Assembly: GCA_027494135.1 (NCBI GenBank)
Contig: JAOSJK010000001.1
Location: forward strand, 599,378-663,377
Reading direction: 5' to 3'
From: Acidimicrobiia bacterium
GTDB taxonomy: Bacteria > Actinomycetota > Acidimicrobiia > IMCC26256 > PALSA-610
DNA: 64,000 nt
Part shown: piece after piece, positions 28,347-37,286 of the stretch
How positions within the stretch are numbered: the first letter of the stretch is position 1
How the letters are laid out: every line of letters begins with the position of its first letter
Notes under the pieces: model-generated
Database searches by the model: none
The model's input: only the letters and a program-made list of their open reading frames with translations
Told to the model about the DNA's origin: nothing
Position numbers and translations under genes: made by a program

Positions 28347-29952
28347 CGTCGCCACCAAGACCGTTCGCGATCGCACACCGATCACCCTCGGCATCGGTGC
28401 CGGGCTCGGCCTGCTGGCGCTGGCAATGGTCTCCGTCGCGGCGAGCTTCGAAGACGATATGGCCGGGATGTTCGACGATCTCCCCGATGCGTTCACAGGC
28501 ATAATCGGAGGTAGCGGCGGGAACTACGTCATCACCGAAGTCTTCGGTCTCATCGCACCGATTGCCGTTCTCGTGCTCGCGATCGGCGGCGGAATCGGGG
28601 CCATCGCACGCGAGGAGCGAGACCGCACCGCGGATCTGCTGCTCACGCACCCAGTCACCCGCCGCCGTGTCGTGGTCTCGAAGAGCCTGGTGTTGGTCGC
28701 GCACGTGGGTGCCGCGTGCATCATCTTCTTGGCGGGAGCCACGGTCGGTGCCGTGCTCGTCGACGTCGCGGGGTTCGGGCCCGGTGACGCGCTTGCCGCG
28801 ACGGTCCACCTCTTCTTCCTCGGGCTCGCCTTCGGGATGATCGCCCTCGCCGCCGGAACCCTCACAGGGTCGACGTCGGCAGGGATGGGCATCGCGGCTG
28901 GGCTGGCGGTCGCGTCGAACCTCGTTGCCGGTGTCGTTCCACTCATCGACGGTCTCGACGACATAGCGAGGCTCTCGCCTTGGTACTACTTCAACGGCGC
29001 GGAGCCCCTGACGCGCGGCGTCGCACCGGGTCATCTCGCGGTGCTCGGCGGCCTCGCGGTGGCGGCGCTAGCGGTCGCGCTCGTCGCGGTCGACCACCGC
29101 GACATCGGTGCTCGACGCTCCGGCCCCCGCCTGAAGATCCCCGCTGTGGGTACCCTCGTTCGACCTAGGGTGTCGGGCGTATTCGTCAAGACCCTGTCCG
29201 AGCGGGCCGTACTGGTCAACGTCACCGGCATCTCCCTCGCTGCGATGGCGGTCACGATGAGCGCGATGTACACCGGCATCAAGGACAGTCTCGCGGAGCT
29301 CAGCGATGCCTTTCCCGACAGTGTCGCCGATCTAATCGGCACCGCCAACTTCAGCACGCCTGCCGGCTGGATCCAGGCCGAGATGCTCTCGATGATCGTT
29401 CCCTTCGCACTCGTCGCCGTGGGCGCGGTCATCGGCGTCGGCGCGATTGCGGGAGAGGACGCGCGTCGCACGCTCTCGCTTCTCGTCACGACGCCAATCA
29501 AGCGGTCGCGCATCGTGCTCGAGAAGGCAGCGGCGATCGTCGCTGCCGTGATCGTCGCTGCCGGAATGTGCTGGCTCGGGCTCGTCGCCGGATCGGCGAT
29601 CGGCGGACTCGATCTCAGCACCGCGCAGCTCGCCGCCGCGATGGCCCACATGGCGCTGCTCGGCATCTTCTTCGGCGTGCTCGCTCTCGCGATCGGGGCT
29701 GCGGCCGGCAAGACGGCTGCGCTCCGTGCGGTAGTCGCTCTGGCCTTCGCCGCGTACCTCGGAGAGTGGCTCCTCAGCCTCCAAGACGACCTCGAGGCCT
29801 TCGCCGTGCTCTCCCCATGGCACTACGTCAACACCGCCCAACCCCTCATCAACGGCGTCGCCCCGCTCCACCTCTCGGTCCTGGCCGTCGCCTCGGCGAT
29901 CACCGTGGCCGTCGCCGTCCAGCTCTTCGAGCACCGCGAGCTCGCTGCCTGA
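28333..29952 (+). CDS. ABC-2 type exporter permease
   Basis: 539 residues with about 12 membrane helices in two similar halves. Each half begins with an ...KTxxxR / VKTLSER segment and ends with a closely related stretch (WYYFNGAEPLTRGVAP and WHYVNTAQPLINGVAP), so the protein is an internal duplication of a six-helix ABC-2 permease. It therefore supplies the whole membrane channel for the ATPase encoded just upstream. Confidence 0.88.
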   Translation: MLLSSVATKTVRDRTPITLGIGAGLGLLALAMVSVAASFEDDMAGMFDDLPDAFTGIIGGSGGNYVITEVFGLIAPIAVLVLAIGGGIGAIAREERDRTADLLLTHPVTRRRVVVSKSLVLVAHVGAACIIFLAGATVGAVLVDVAGFGPGDALAATVHLFFLGLAFGMIALAAGTLTGSTSAGMGIAAGLAVASNLVAGVVPLIDGLDDIARLSPWYYFNGAEPLTRGVAPGHLAVLGGLAVAALAVALVAVDHRDIGARRSGPRLKIPAVGTLVRPRVSGVFVKTLSERAVLVNVTGISLAAMAVTMSAMYTGIKDSLAELSDAFPDSVADLIGTANFSTPAGWIQAEMLSMIVPFALVAVGAVIGVGAIAGEDARRTLSLLVTTPIKRSRIVLEKAAAIVAAVIVAAGMCWLGLVAGSAIGGLDLSTAQLAAAMAHMALLGIFFGVLALAIGAAAGKTAALRAVVALAFAAYLGEWLLSLQDDLEAFAVLSPWHYVNTAQPLINGVAPLHLSVLAVASAITVAVAVQLFEHRELAA

Positions 29953-29992
29953 ACGCCTTCCGAATCGCGCCGGGAGAGATGGATGATCTCGT

Positions 29993-30163
29993 GTGCCCTG
30001 GGTTCCGCGCGGCATCGACGACCACCTCTACCTCCGCCGCGCCCGCGGCGTGGGCAAGGGCCACCAGCGCTTCGACCTCCTCTGCCACGCGATCCGGGTG
30101 AACCTCATCACGCAGATGCGCTACGCGTCCGCCCCGCCCGCACAACGACGGGTCGCTGCCTGA
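29993..30163 (+). CDS. small possible gene or gene remnant
   Basis: From a GTG at 29993, 56 residues: VPWVPRGIDDHLYLRRARG and then HQRFDLLCHAIRVNLITQMRYA. The composition looks coding and the end resembles the C-terminus of a larger helical protein. Family not recognised. No upstream part is seen, since the ABC permease ends 40 bases before. The remainder up to the tRNA (30164-30340) shows nothing. Confidence 0.3.
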   Translation: MPWVPRGIDDHLYLRRARGVGKGHQRFDLLCHAIRVNLITQMRYASAPPAQRRVAA

Positions 30164-30340
30164 GCCAGAGGCACCCCGCACGCCGGCAACCAATGCAACG
30201 AAGTCGTTGGCGCTCGCCGGCTGACACGATCTCGGTGAGCACACCTGCTTCGGCAGGCCGCTCACGCCCTCCGACTACGATCACACTCGCCCCAAAGACC
30301 ATCCTCCGGGGTTTGTCACCGGGAATGTCACCGGCCCCCC

Positions 30341-30413
30341 GCCCTCGTAGCTCAGGGGATAGAGCAACCGCCTCCTAAGCGGTAGGTCGCAGGTTCGAAT
30401 CCTGCCGAGGGCG
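30341..30413 (+). tRNA. tRNA-Arg (anticodon CCU)
   Basis: The acceptor arms GCCCTCG and CGAGGGC pair fully. The D-arm starts AGCTCAGGGG, the anticodon stem CCGCC/(G)GCGG encloses loop CTCCTAA with anticodon CCT, and the T-arm has GGTTCGAATCC. 73 bases with G at the discriminator; CCA is not encoded. Confidence 0.95.
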
Positions 30414-30584
30414 CTTTCTGACTTCAGGCGGCAGAGCACTGTCGAGGGCGCCGCGTGCACGGGCCCGCGAGTGCCGACCATTGGCAGATCTGCCACCAAA
30501 TCGGTGGTTGGACTCAAACGCGAAGTGCCGCAAGAGCCCTACCTGTCGGGTCGCGCACGGCGCGCTCCGACGCGACCGCGTTCG

Positions 30585-31355
30585 TCAGATCGCCGTCTCG
30601 ACCGCGGCGCCGAAGAGCGCGAGAAGGTTGTGTGTGACGTCGGGATGGTCGAAGTGCGGGTTCCACTCGGCGTCGGCCAGCGAGTCGCTGACACAGAACG
30701 CCGCGGCCATGCGCACGCCTCTGTACGCGGCGACCGTGAAGAGCGCCGCAGCCTCCATCTCGACGCACATCACGCCGCCACTCTGGTAGTGGCGCGCCTC
30801 GGCGGCCGTCTCGCGGTATGGCGTGTCGATGGTCCACGACTCGCCCCGGCGGCTCGGCAACCCGGCGGCGACGATCGCCTTCTCGAGCGAGTCCGTGAGG
30901 CTCGGATCCGGCGAGGCCGGCACGTCGTGAGGCGCGTAGTGGTGAGAGACGCCCTCGTCCCTGACCGCTCCGGTGCACACGATCACCTCACCCGGCGCGA
31001 GGTCGGGTTGCAGGCCGCCGGCCGTCCCGATCGAGAGGAACTCGAGCACGCCGACGGCGATGAACTCCTCGAGGATGGTGGCGGCGGCCGGCGCTCCGAT
31101 CCCGAAGCCGCCGAGCACCCCGACTTGTCCTGCGGTCCGGTCGATCGTGACCACATGACCGTACGGCCCTCTCCCCCCTATCGGGCTCGTGCCTGCGGCC
31201 CGCGCCGCTTCCCAGAGGCGGTCCTGATACAGGAGGATCATCCGGTGGGGAACCCGGTCGGGCAGCAGCCGCCGTTCCCTGCGCCACTCCAACACGGCCG
31301 ACGGGCTGAGGAACTCCTCGTGCCCGTGCTTGCCTGCGTAACGCGGGAACGTCAT
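30585..31355 (-). CDS. nucleoside phosphorylase (uridine phosphorylase-like)
   Basis: 256 residues from the ATG at 31355; the frame is open further upstream but lacks similarity. PNP/UDP-phosphorylase fold motifs: GGFGIGAPAAATILEEF, SIGTAGGLQPDL, and the late CVEMEAAALFTVA that holds the ribose-binding Glu-Met-Glu. It cleaves a nucleoside with phosphate to base and (deoxy)ribose-1-phosphate; which base is unclear. It lies 85 bases after the zinc-finger regulator on the same strand. Confidence 0.88.
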   Translation of the reverse strand: MTFPRYAGKHGHEEFLSPSAVLEWRRERRLLPDRVPHRMILLYQDRLWEAARAAGTSPIGGRGPYGHVVTIDRTAGQVGVLGGFGIGAPAAATILEEFIAVGVLEFLSIGTAGGLQPDLAPGEVIVCTGAVRDEGVSHHYAPHDVPASPDPSLTDSLEKAIVAAGLPSRRGESWTIDTPYRETAAEARHYQSGGVMCVEMEAAALFTVAAYRGVRMAAAFCVSDSLADAEWNPHFDHPDVTHNLLALFGAAVETAI

Positions 31356-31440
31356 CGTGCGAATGTACCGGCCCGCGGTGACGCGCACGTCCGCGTTTCC
31401 GGCAGTCGGCCGGCGGCGGGCACTCGCCGGCAAGTCGCCG

Positions 31441-31815
31441 CTACTCCTCGCCGGAGTAGCGCTCCCATGCGGCCTGGCGGCTCACGCCGAGGGCATCGCC
31501 GATGCGGGCCCAGGTGACGCTCCGCTCCCGCAACACGGCTACCTGCTCGCGCACCGTCTCCTCCACCCCTGCGACGGCGGCGGCCGCGGGTTGCAGCGAC
31601 GCCAGCAGCTCGCCGTCGGTGAGCGAGGCCCAACCGGGGAAGGAAACAACGGGCTCGCCGTCGAGGATGCTGTTGCACGTGGCCACGCACGCGTCGCAGA
31701 TGTAGATGCCGGGGCCCGCGATGAGCTTCGCCACCGTCTCGGAGTCCCGCCGGCAGAACGTGCAGTAGAGCAGGACCGTGCTCTTCGGCGTGCCCTTCGC
31801 TGCGCTCTTCGTCAT
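31441..31815 (-). CDS. ClpX-type C4 zinc-finger / helix-turn-helix protein
   Basis: 124 residues. The N-terminal ClpX zinc-binding domain is clear ([19 protein letters not shown], then CDACVATC). The C-terminal ~40 residues form a helix-turn-helix ([22 protein letters not shown]). ClpX ATPase is absent, so this is a small DNA-binding protein and not the chaperone. Target unknown; it may control the phosphorylase downstream or the divergent ligase. Confidence 0.8.
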   Translation of the reverse strand: MTKSAAKGTPKSTVLLYCTFCRRDSETVAKLIAGPGIYICDACVATCNSILDGEPVVSFPGWASLTDGELLASLQPAAAAVAGVEETVREQVAVLRERSVTWARIGDALGVSRQAAWERYSGEE

Positions 31816-31941
31816 CGTCTCTCCCCTATCTCTCCCCTGCTCGACCTCTCCGCCGGTACCCCGCGGGCGTCAAGGAGAGCCTGACAGAGCCGTGCCGTGC
31901 TGTCAAGACACTCCTGACAGACTCTGTACACGGCCGACCAT

Positions 31942-31989
31942 GTCGCGTCTACCCACCGTTTCGGTGGTGTTTCGGTGGCTAGACGCGAC
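31942..31989. repeat. intergenic hairpin with 10-base perfect arms
   Basis: GTCGCGTCTA (31942-31951) and TAGACGCGAC (31980-31989), with an inner CCACCG / CGGTGG pair and a repeated TTTCGGTGG. It lies 44 bases before the acyl-CoA ligase start. Two TGACAG and one CTGTCA elements lie just upstream (about 31880-31921), possibly operator sites. Confidence 0.6.
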
Positions 31990-32032
31990 GAGAAGGACTC
32001 CGACGGTCGCAGAACGCGTACGGTTGCCGGCG

Positions 32033-33616
32033 ATGGCCATCGGCGACACGCTCCATACGCTCAGGGTGCTCGGCCGGTCCGGGCTGCTGCGGCCGAAGCG
32101 CCCCGACCGGCTCGTGCGGGCCGGCCTCGCGACGCGCCACTGGGGCAGCACCTTCGCCGCCGCCTTCCCCGCCGGGGCGGCTCTCTTCGGTCGCGCGCTG
32201 CGGTCATCGACGAGGACGGCACGCTCACCTTCGAGGAACTCGACCGTCGCTCGAATGCGCTGGCCCGTGCACTCGGCGCGGATGGTGTCGGCGAGGGCGA
32301 CACGGTGGCTGTGCTCTGCCGCAACCACCGCGGCTTCGTCGAGACCACCGCCGCGCTCGCGAAGCTCGGCGCCGACGCCCTCTTCCTCAACACGGGCTCT
32401 GCCGCGCCGCAGCTGCTCGAGGTGATGCAGCGCGACGGCGCGACGACGATCGTCCACGACGACGAGTTCGCGCCGCTGATCGCAGACGGCGGGCCGGCGC
32501 GCAGGGTCGTCGCCAGCGGCGACGGCGACGGTGCCCCGACGATCGACGAGCTCGTCGCCGGCACCGACGACTCGCCTCCCCCCGCGCCTTCGAGGCCGGG
32601 CCGGACGATCATCCTCACCTCGGGCACCACCGGCACCCCGCAGGGAGCGGTGCGCGCGCAGTCGAGCAGCATCGCAGCCGGGGTATCGCTCCTCGACCGC
32701 ATCCCTTACCGAGACGGAGAGACCGCTGTGATCGCGGCGCCGCTGTTCCATGCGTGGGGGTTCGGCAACCTCGCAGTCGGGCTGCTCCTCGGCGGGACCG
32801 CGGTGCTGCGGCGGCGCTTCGAGCCCGACGACACCCTCGCGATGATCGCCCGCCACCGCGCCGCGGCGCTCGTGGCAGTCCCGGTGATGCTCCAGCGGAT
32901 CCTCGAGCTGCCGGCGGAGGCGCGCCGGCGCCACGACACGTCGTCGCTGCGGATCGTCCCGCTCTCGGGCTCCGCCATCCCGGGGCTCCTCGCGCCGCGC
33001 TTCATGGAGGAGTTCGGGAACTGCGTGTACAACCTCTACGGCTCGACCGAGATCGGCTGGGCGACGATCGCCACTCCCGGCGAGCTCTGGGAAGAGCCCT
33101 CGACCGCAGGTAGGCCGCCGCAGGGCACAACCGTGAAGATCGTCGATGCCGACGGCGACGAGGTGCCCGTCGGCACGACCGGGCGGATCTTCGTGCGCAA
33201 CGAGATCCACTTCCTCGGCTACTCCGGCGGCGGGACAAAGGAGTCGCTCGACGGGATGATGAGCACCGGCGACACCGGGCACGTCGATGCGTCGGGGCTC
33301 CTCTTCGTCGACGGGCGCGACGACGAGATGATCGTCTCGGGTGGCGAGAACGTGTATCCGCGCGAGGTCGAGCACCTGCTGGAGCTCCACCCGGCCGTCG
33401 CCGATGTGGCGGTGGTAGGGGTACCCGACGACGAGTTCGGTCAGCGCCTGAAGGCGTTCGTGGTGCTCCGCTCCAGTGTCACCGTCACGTCGGACGAGAT
33501 CCGCTCGCACGTGCGGGGAGAACCTCGCCCGTCACAAGGTGCCCCGTGAGGTCGTCTTCCTCGACGCCCTCCCCCGCAACGCGACCGGCAAGATCCTCAA
33601 GCGCGAGCTGCCCTGA
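32033..33616 (+). CDS. acyl-CoA ligase / AMP-dependent synthetase (two frameshifts)
   Basis: About 527 residues after repair. The start (ATG 32033) gives AIGDTLHTLRVLGRSGLL. A one-base loss near 32195 is needed before AVIDEDGTLTFEELDRRS, and an extra G in the run at about 33514-33518 before ENLARHKVPREVVFLD. Adenylation motifs: ILTSGTTGTPQGAVR, YNLYGSTEIGWAT, MSTGDTGHVD, VSGGENVYP, and the catalytic Lys of NATGKILKRE. It activates a carboxylic acid with ATP and CoA. The nearby MaoC and SDR genes suggest fatty-acid or steroid-side-chain oxidation. Confidence 0.88.
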
Positions 33617-33642
33617 ACGTGCTCCGCTTGTTGCTCGCTCCC

Positions 33643-33905
33643 GAGATGGGACAGAACTGCACACCCCCACCGCACAAGCGACCCATCTCGAGCGCGCCGA
33701 CCCGCCCGTCACCCGAGATGGGACAGAACCGCACACCCCCACCGCACAAGCGACCCATCTCGAGCACGCCGACCCGCCCGTCACCCGAGATGGGTCAGAA
33801 CTGCACACCCCCACGGTGGAAACGACCCATCTCGAGCACGCCGACCCGCCCGTCACCCGAGATGGGACAGAAGTGCACACCCCCACGGTGGAAACGACCC
33901 ATCTC
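33643..33905. repeat. array of four 47-bp hairpins at exact 72-bp period
   Basis: Copies at 33643-33689, 33715-33761, 33787-33833 and 33859-33905. Each has arms GAGATGGG(A/T)C and GACCCATCTC around a variable interior containing GCACACCCCCAC. The three 25-base spacers are nearly identical (GAGCACGCCGACCCGCCCGTC type). Because 72 is a multiple of three, several frames stay open across the array, but none looks like a real protein. It lies between the ligase and the ROK gene. Confidence 0.85.
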
Positions 33906-33960
33906 GACGGGCGGGAGCGGGTCGACGGGGTGGATGGGGTGGAGTGGGACGGGTGGGCGT

Positions 33961-34818
33961 ATGACGGCGCAGGTCGTCGCCGTCGACATCGGCGGCACCA
34001 AGATCTCCGCGGGGGTCGTCACCGGCGACGGGTCGCTCATCGAGCGCGCCGACGCACCCACGCCGAGCGGCGGGGACCCCGAAGCGATCTGGGCGGTGGT
34101 CGTCGGGCTGATCGACGGGCTGGCCGAGCGCGCGAGTGCCGTCGCCGTCGGGGTCGGCTGCGGGGGGCCGATGTCGCCGGGCGGCGAGACCGTCTCGCCG
34201 CTGAACATCCCGGCGTGGCGCGGCTTCCCGCTGCGCTCCCGCCTCGCTGCGCACACCGGCCTCCCGACGTGGGTCGAGAACGACGCGAAGGCTCGCGCTC
34301 GGGGAGGGGTGGGTCGGCGCCGCCGCCGGGACGACGGACTTCATCGCGACGGTCGTCTCCACCGGGATCGGCGGCGGGATCGTCCTCGACGGCCGGCTCC
34401 TCGATGGCGCCGCCGGCAACGCGGGGCACATCGGTCACGTCATCGTCGAGCCCGCGGGGCGCCGGTGCGCCTGCGGTTCGCGCGGCTGCGTGGAGGCGGA
34501 GGCGTCGGGCACGGCGATCGCAGCCATCACGGGGCGCCCGGCTGCGCAGGCGTCACCGGAGATCGTGGAGCGCACCGGCACGCTCGTCGGCGCGCGGTGG
34601 CCTCGGTCGTCAACCTCCTCGACCTACCGCTCGCGGTGGTCGCCGGGTCTGTGGCGCTCGGCTTCGGCGAGCCGTTCTTCGCCGCCGCCCAGCACGAGCT
34701 CGACGCCCGGTGCCGCATCGAGTTCGCCCGCGGGGCGCGCATCGTCGCCGCGGCGCTCGGCTCCGACGGCCCTCTGGTCGGCGCCGGCCGGGTCGCGCTT
34801 CAGCACGTCGCCGGCTGA
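33961..34818 (+). CDS. ROK-family kinase/regulator-like protein (two frameshifts)
   Basis: About 285 residues after repair, from the ATG at 33961. [17 protein letters not shown] opens the phosphate loop, followed by WVENDAKA. The middle is in another frame ([26 protein letters not shown], zinc motif [10 protein letters not shown]). The first frame resumes at [17 protein letters not shown] after ~34600. The frame changes lie near 34292 and 34600. It is a sugar kinase of the ROK family, substrate unknown. Two hairpin arrays flank it exactly. Confidence 0.75.
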   Translation: MTAQVVAVDIGGTKISAGVVTGDGSLIERADAPTPSGGDPEAIWAVVVGLIDGLAERASAVAVGVGCGGPMSPGGETVSPLNIPAWRGFPLRSRLAAHTGLPTWVENDAKARARGGVGRRRRRDDGLHRDGRLHRDRRRDRPRRPAPRWRRRQRGAHRSRHRRARGAPVRLRFARLRGGGGVGHGDRSHHGAPGCAGVTGDRGAHRHARRRAVASVVNLLDLPLAVVAGSVALGFGEPFFAAAQHELDARCRIEFARGARIVAAALGSDGPLVGAGRVALQHVAG

Positions 34819-34853
34819 CCCACTCACACCGTGGCGATGGAGGCGCCCGGACC

Positions 34854-35116
34854 CAGATGGGTCACTTGCGCGCACCCCCACGGCAATAACGACCCATCTC
34901 GGGTAGACGGGCGGCCGGCGGCGGCGAGATGGGACAGAACCGCACACCCCTACCGCACAACCGACCCATCTCGAGCACGCCGACCCGCCCGTCTCCTGAG
35001 ATGGGACAGAACTGCACACCCCCACCGCCGAAACGACCCATCTCGACGACCGGGGCGGCCGACGACGATGAGATGGGACAGAACCGCACACCCCCACCGC
35101 ACAACCGACCCATCTC
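34854..35116. repeat. second array of four 47-bp hairpins at 72-bp period
   Basis: Copies at 34854-34900 (the most diverged), 34926-34972, 34998-35044 and 35070-35116, in phase at 72 bases. Arms match the first array; spacers of 25 bases vary more, but that between copies 2 and 3 is the same sequence as in the first array. It lies between the ROK and MaoC stop codons. Confidence 0.85.
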
Positions 35117-35189
35117 GGGAAGGACGGGGCGGGTGTGCCGGCGGGCGGATGGAACCGCGACTGGGTGCGGCGAACGCGGCGCGGTCGGG

Positions 35190-36056
35190 CTACGGGGTGA
35201 AGCGGCAGCGGCCGCCGTCGATGACGACGGTGCCGTCCTGGGTGACGGTCTGGAAGAGCGCCTCGCCGGAGCCTTCCATCCACATGCGCACGGTGAGCGT
35301 GTCGCCCGGCATCACGGGGCGGGTGAACCGCACGTCCATCCCCGTGAAGCGCGCCGGGTCGGAGCCGCAGAGCGTGTGCAGCAGCGCCCTCCCGGTGAAG
35401 CCGTAGGTGCAGAGCCCATGCAGGATCGGCTTAGGGAAGCCGGCCATCGCGGCGAACGACGGGTCGGAGTGCAGCGGGTTCCGGTCGCCGGAGAGGCGGT
35501 ACAGCAGCGCCTGGTCGGTGCGCGTCGTGTAGGTGACCTCGTGGTCGGCGGCCTTGTCGGGGATGACGACCTTGGGCGGGAGCGCCGGGCCATGGTCTTC
35601 GCCGAACCCGCCCTCGCCGCGGATGAAGATCCCCGAGCGGGTCCTGAACGCGGGCTCGCCGGAGTTCTTGTACTTCGACTCACCCTCGGTCACGACGAGC
35701 GCTCCCGACTTCTTGTCGTAGATCCCGACGATCTTGGTGGTCGAGACGACGGTCCCCTCGGCCGGGATCGGGCCGAAGACGTCGAGGCCCTGCTCGCCGT
35801 GGACGAGCATCGCGAAGTTGATGTCGCCGAAGCTCGGCATGTCGCCGCCGCCACCGAGACCGATGATCACGGGAAACGTCGGCAGGATCTTCTGCGCGAT
35901 GTCCTGGCTGTTCTCGGTGGTGAACTCGAGCTCGAAGCCGGTCGGGTCGCTCTGGCCGGCCCCTACGCCGAGCGCGTAGATCAGTCCGTCTTTCGACGTC
36001 CAGGACCGCTCACCGGGCTTGGAGACTGCACCTACCGAGTCGAAGTTCATGGGCAT
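35190..36056 (-). CDS. MaoC-family dehydratase (2-enoyl-CoA hydratase type)
   Basis: 288 residues from the ATG at 36056 with AAGGAG eight bases upstream. It is the double-hotdog form: an N-terminal MaoC-like half (DGLIYALGVGAGQ) and a catalytic half with YRLSGDRNPLHSDPSFA and FPKPILHGL. These hold the Asp/His of (R)-specific hydratase 2. It adds water to trans-2-enoyl-CoA. The SDR gene upstream would oxidise the hydroxy product, as in type-4 17-beta-hydroxysteroid dehydrogenase/multifunctional systems. Confidence 0.9.
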   Translation of the reverse strand: MPMNFDSVGAVSKPGERSWTSKDGLIYALGVGAGQSDPTGFELEFTTENSQDIAQKILPTFPVIIGLGGGGDMPSFGDINFAMLVHGEQGLDVFGPIPAEGTVVSTTKIVGIYDKKSGALVVTEGESKYKNSGEPAFRTRSGIFIRGEGGFGEDHGPALPPKVVIPDKAADHEVTYTTRTDQALLYRLSGDRNPLHSDPSFAAMAGFPKPILHGLCTYGFTGRALLHTLCGSDPARFTGMDVRFTRPVMPGDTLTVRMWMEGSGEALFQTVTQDGTVVIDGGRCRFTP

Positions 36057-36149
36057 GTCGGGTGCTCCTTGTCGATCGAGATCCGGTAATCGAGTCGTTG
36101 CCACACGTGCCGGCGGCGCCGCTGCCCGCGAGCGCCGTTCGAGGTCGCC

Positions 36150-37052
36150 TCAGCCCATCATCCCCGCATTGGGACGGGCCTTCGCTACCAGGTCGGGGAC
36201 GACGGCGCCGAGCTCGGCCGGGTCCCACCTGTCACCCTTCTCGGCGGTGGGCCCACGTTGCCAGCCCTCCGCCACCGAGATGCGGTCGCCGTCGACGCAG
36301 AAGACCCGTCCGGTGACGTCCTTCGACTCGGGCGAGCCGAGCCATACGACGAGAGGCGAGATGTTGGCCGGGTCGAGCCGGTCGAACTGCGAGGCGTCCT
36401 CGGGAGGTCCGCCGATGCCGAGCGGCTCCGTCATGCGGGTGCGGGCGACGGGGGCGATCGCGTTCGCCGTCACGCCGTAGCGCCCGAGCTCCAGGCCGCA
36501 GATAATCGTGAACGACGCGATGCCTGCCTTCGCGGCTCCGTAGTTCGTCTGGCCGGCGTTGCCGAAGAGGCCCGACGGCGACGACGTGTTGATGATCCGT
36601 GCGTCGACCGGGTTGCCGGCCTTCGACTCGTTGCGCCAGTACTCGGCTGCGGCGCGCGTCGGCGAGAACGTGCCCTTGAGGTGCACGTGGATGACGGCGT
36701 CCCACTCGGCCTCGCTCATGTTGACGAGCATCCGGTCGCGCAGGATGCCGGCGTTGTTGACGATGACGTCGAGGCGGCCGAAGGTCTCGACCGCGGCGCG
36801 CACCATCCGACCGGCGCCCTCGTAGTCGGCGACGTTCTCGCCGTTCGCGATCGCTTCGCCGCCCATGCCTCGGATCTCGTCGACCACCTCACCGGCGGGG
36901 CCGGTGGTCGAGCCGCTGCCGTCGACCTCGGCGCCGAGGTCGTTGACCACGACCTTCGCGCCGGTACTGGCGAAGAGCAGGGCGTGCTCCCGACCGATCC
37001 CGCGACCCGCTCCGGTGACGATGACGACTCGCCCGTCGTTGATGCCGCTCAT
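36150..37052 (-). CDS. short-chain dehydrogenase (3-hydroxyacyl-CoA dehydrogenase-like)
   Basis: 300 residues from the ATG at 37052 with AGGAGAGGAG upstream. The NAD site is TGAGRGIG, and NNAG is present. The catalytic set is Ser in NTSSPSGLFG, Tyr and Lys in TNYGAAKAG. The inserted VVNDLGAEVDGSG segment after the first strand is typical of the SDR domain of peroxisomal-type multifunctional enzyme 2. It pairs with the MaoC gene 93 bases downstream. Confidence 0.9.
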   Translation of the reverse strand: MSGINDGRVVIVTGAGRGIGREHALLFASTGAKVVVNDLGAEVDGSGSTTGPAGEVVDEIRGMGGEAIANGENVADYEGAGRMVRAAVETFGRLDVIVNNAGILRDRMLVNMSEAEWDAVIHVHLKGTFSPTRAAAEYWRNESKAGNPVDARIINTSSPSGLFGNAGQTNYGAAKAGIASFTIICGLELGRYGVTANAIAPVARTRMTEPLGIGGPPEDASQFDRLDPANISPLVVWLGSPESKDVTGRVFCVDGDRISVAEGWQRGPTAEKGDRWDPAELGAVVPDLVAKARPNAGMMG

Positions 37053-37232
37053 GATCTCCTCTCCTGGCCCTTCGGGCCGGGCCGCTCGAACCACGCTCGG
37101 CCGCGCCGGGCGCGGGTCGTGCGTGTCGTGACGGCCTCCCTCAATCCGCTCCTCCGGGGTGTCCAGCGAACGCGGGCAAACTACCGCTCGCGCCCCCAGC
37201 CGGCCCAATGCACCCACCCCGCCCCCACAGGC

Positions 37233-37277
37233 ACGAGCGTCGATAGACCACAATATGTGTGGTCTATCGACGCTCGT
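37233..37277. repeat. palindrome family B, copy 1
   Basis: Perfect 20-base arms (ACGAGCGTCGATAGACCACA and its complement) around ATATG. It lies 9 bases past the stop of the diiron gene. The 16-base core also occurs at 49785 and 52256. Confidence 0.9.
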
Positions 37278-37286
37278 CCCCAGAGG

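Noticed and set aside
30281-30517. Minus-strand protein of 78 residues across the tRNA
   Set aside because: It is the antisense reading of tRNA-Arg (GRIRTCDLPLRRRLLYPLSYEG is a well-known false protein).
33643-35116. CRISPR array
   Set aside because: The interior of the 47-base unit varies while most 25-base spacers are the same, the reverse of CRISPR, and no cas genes are present.
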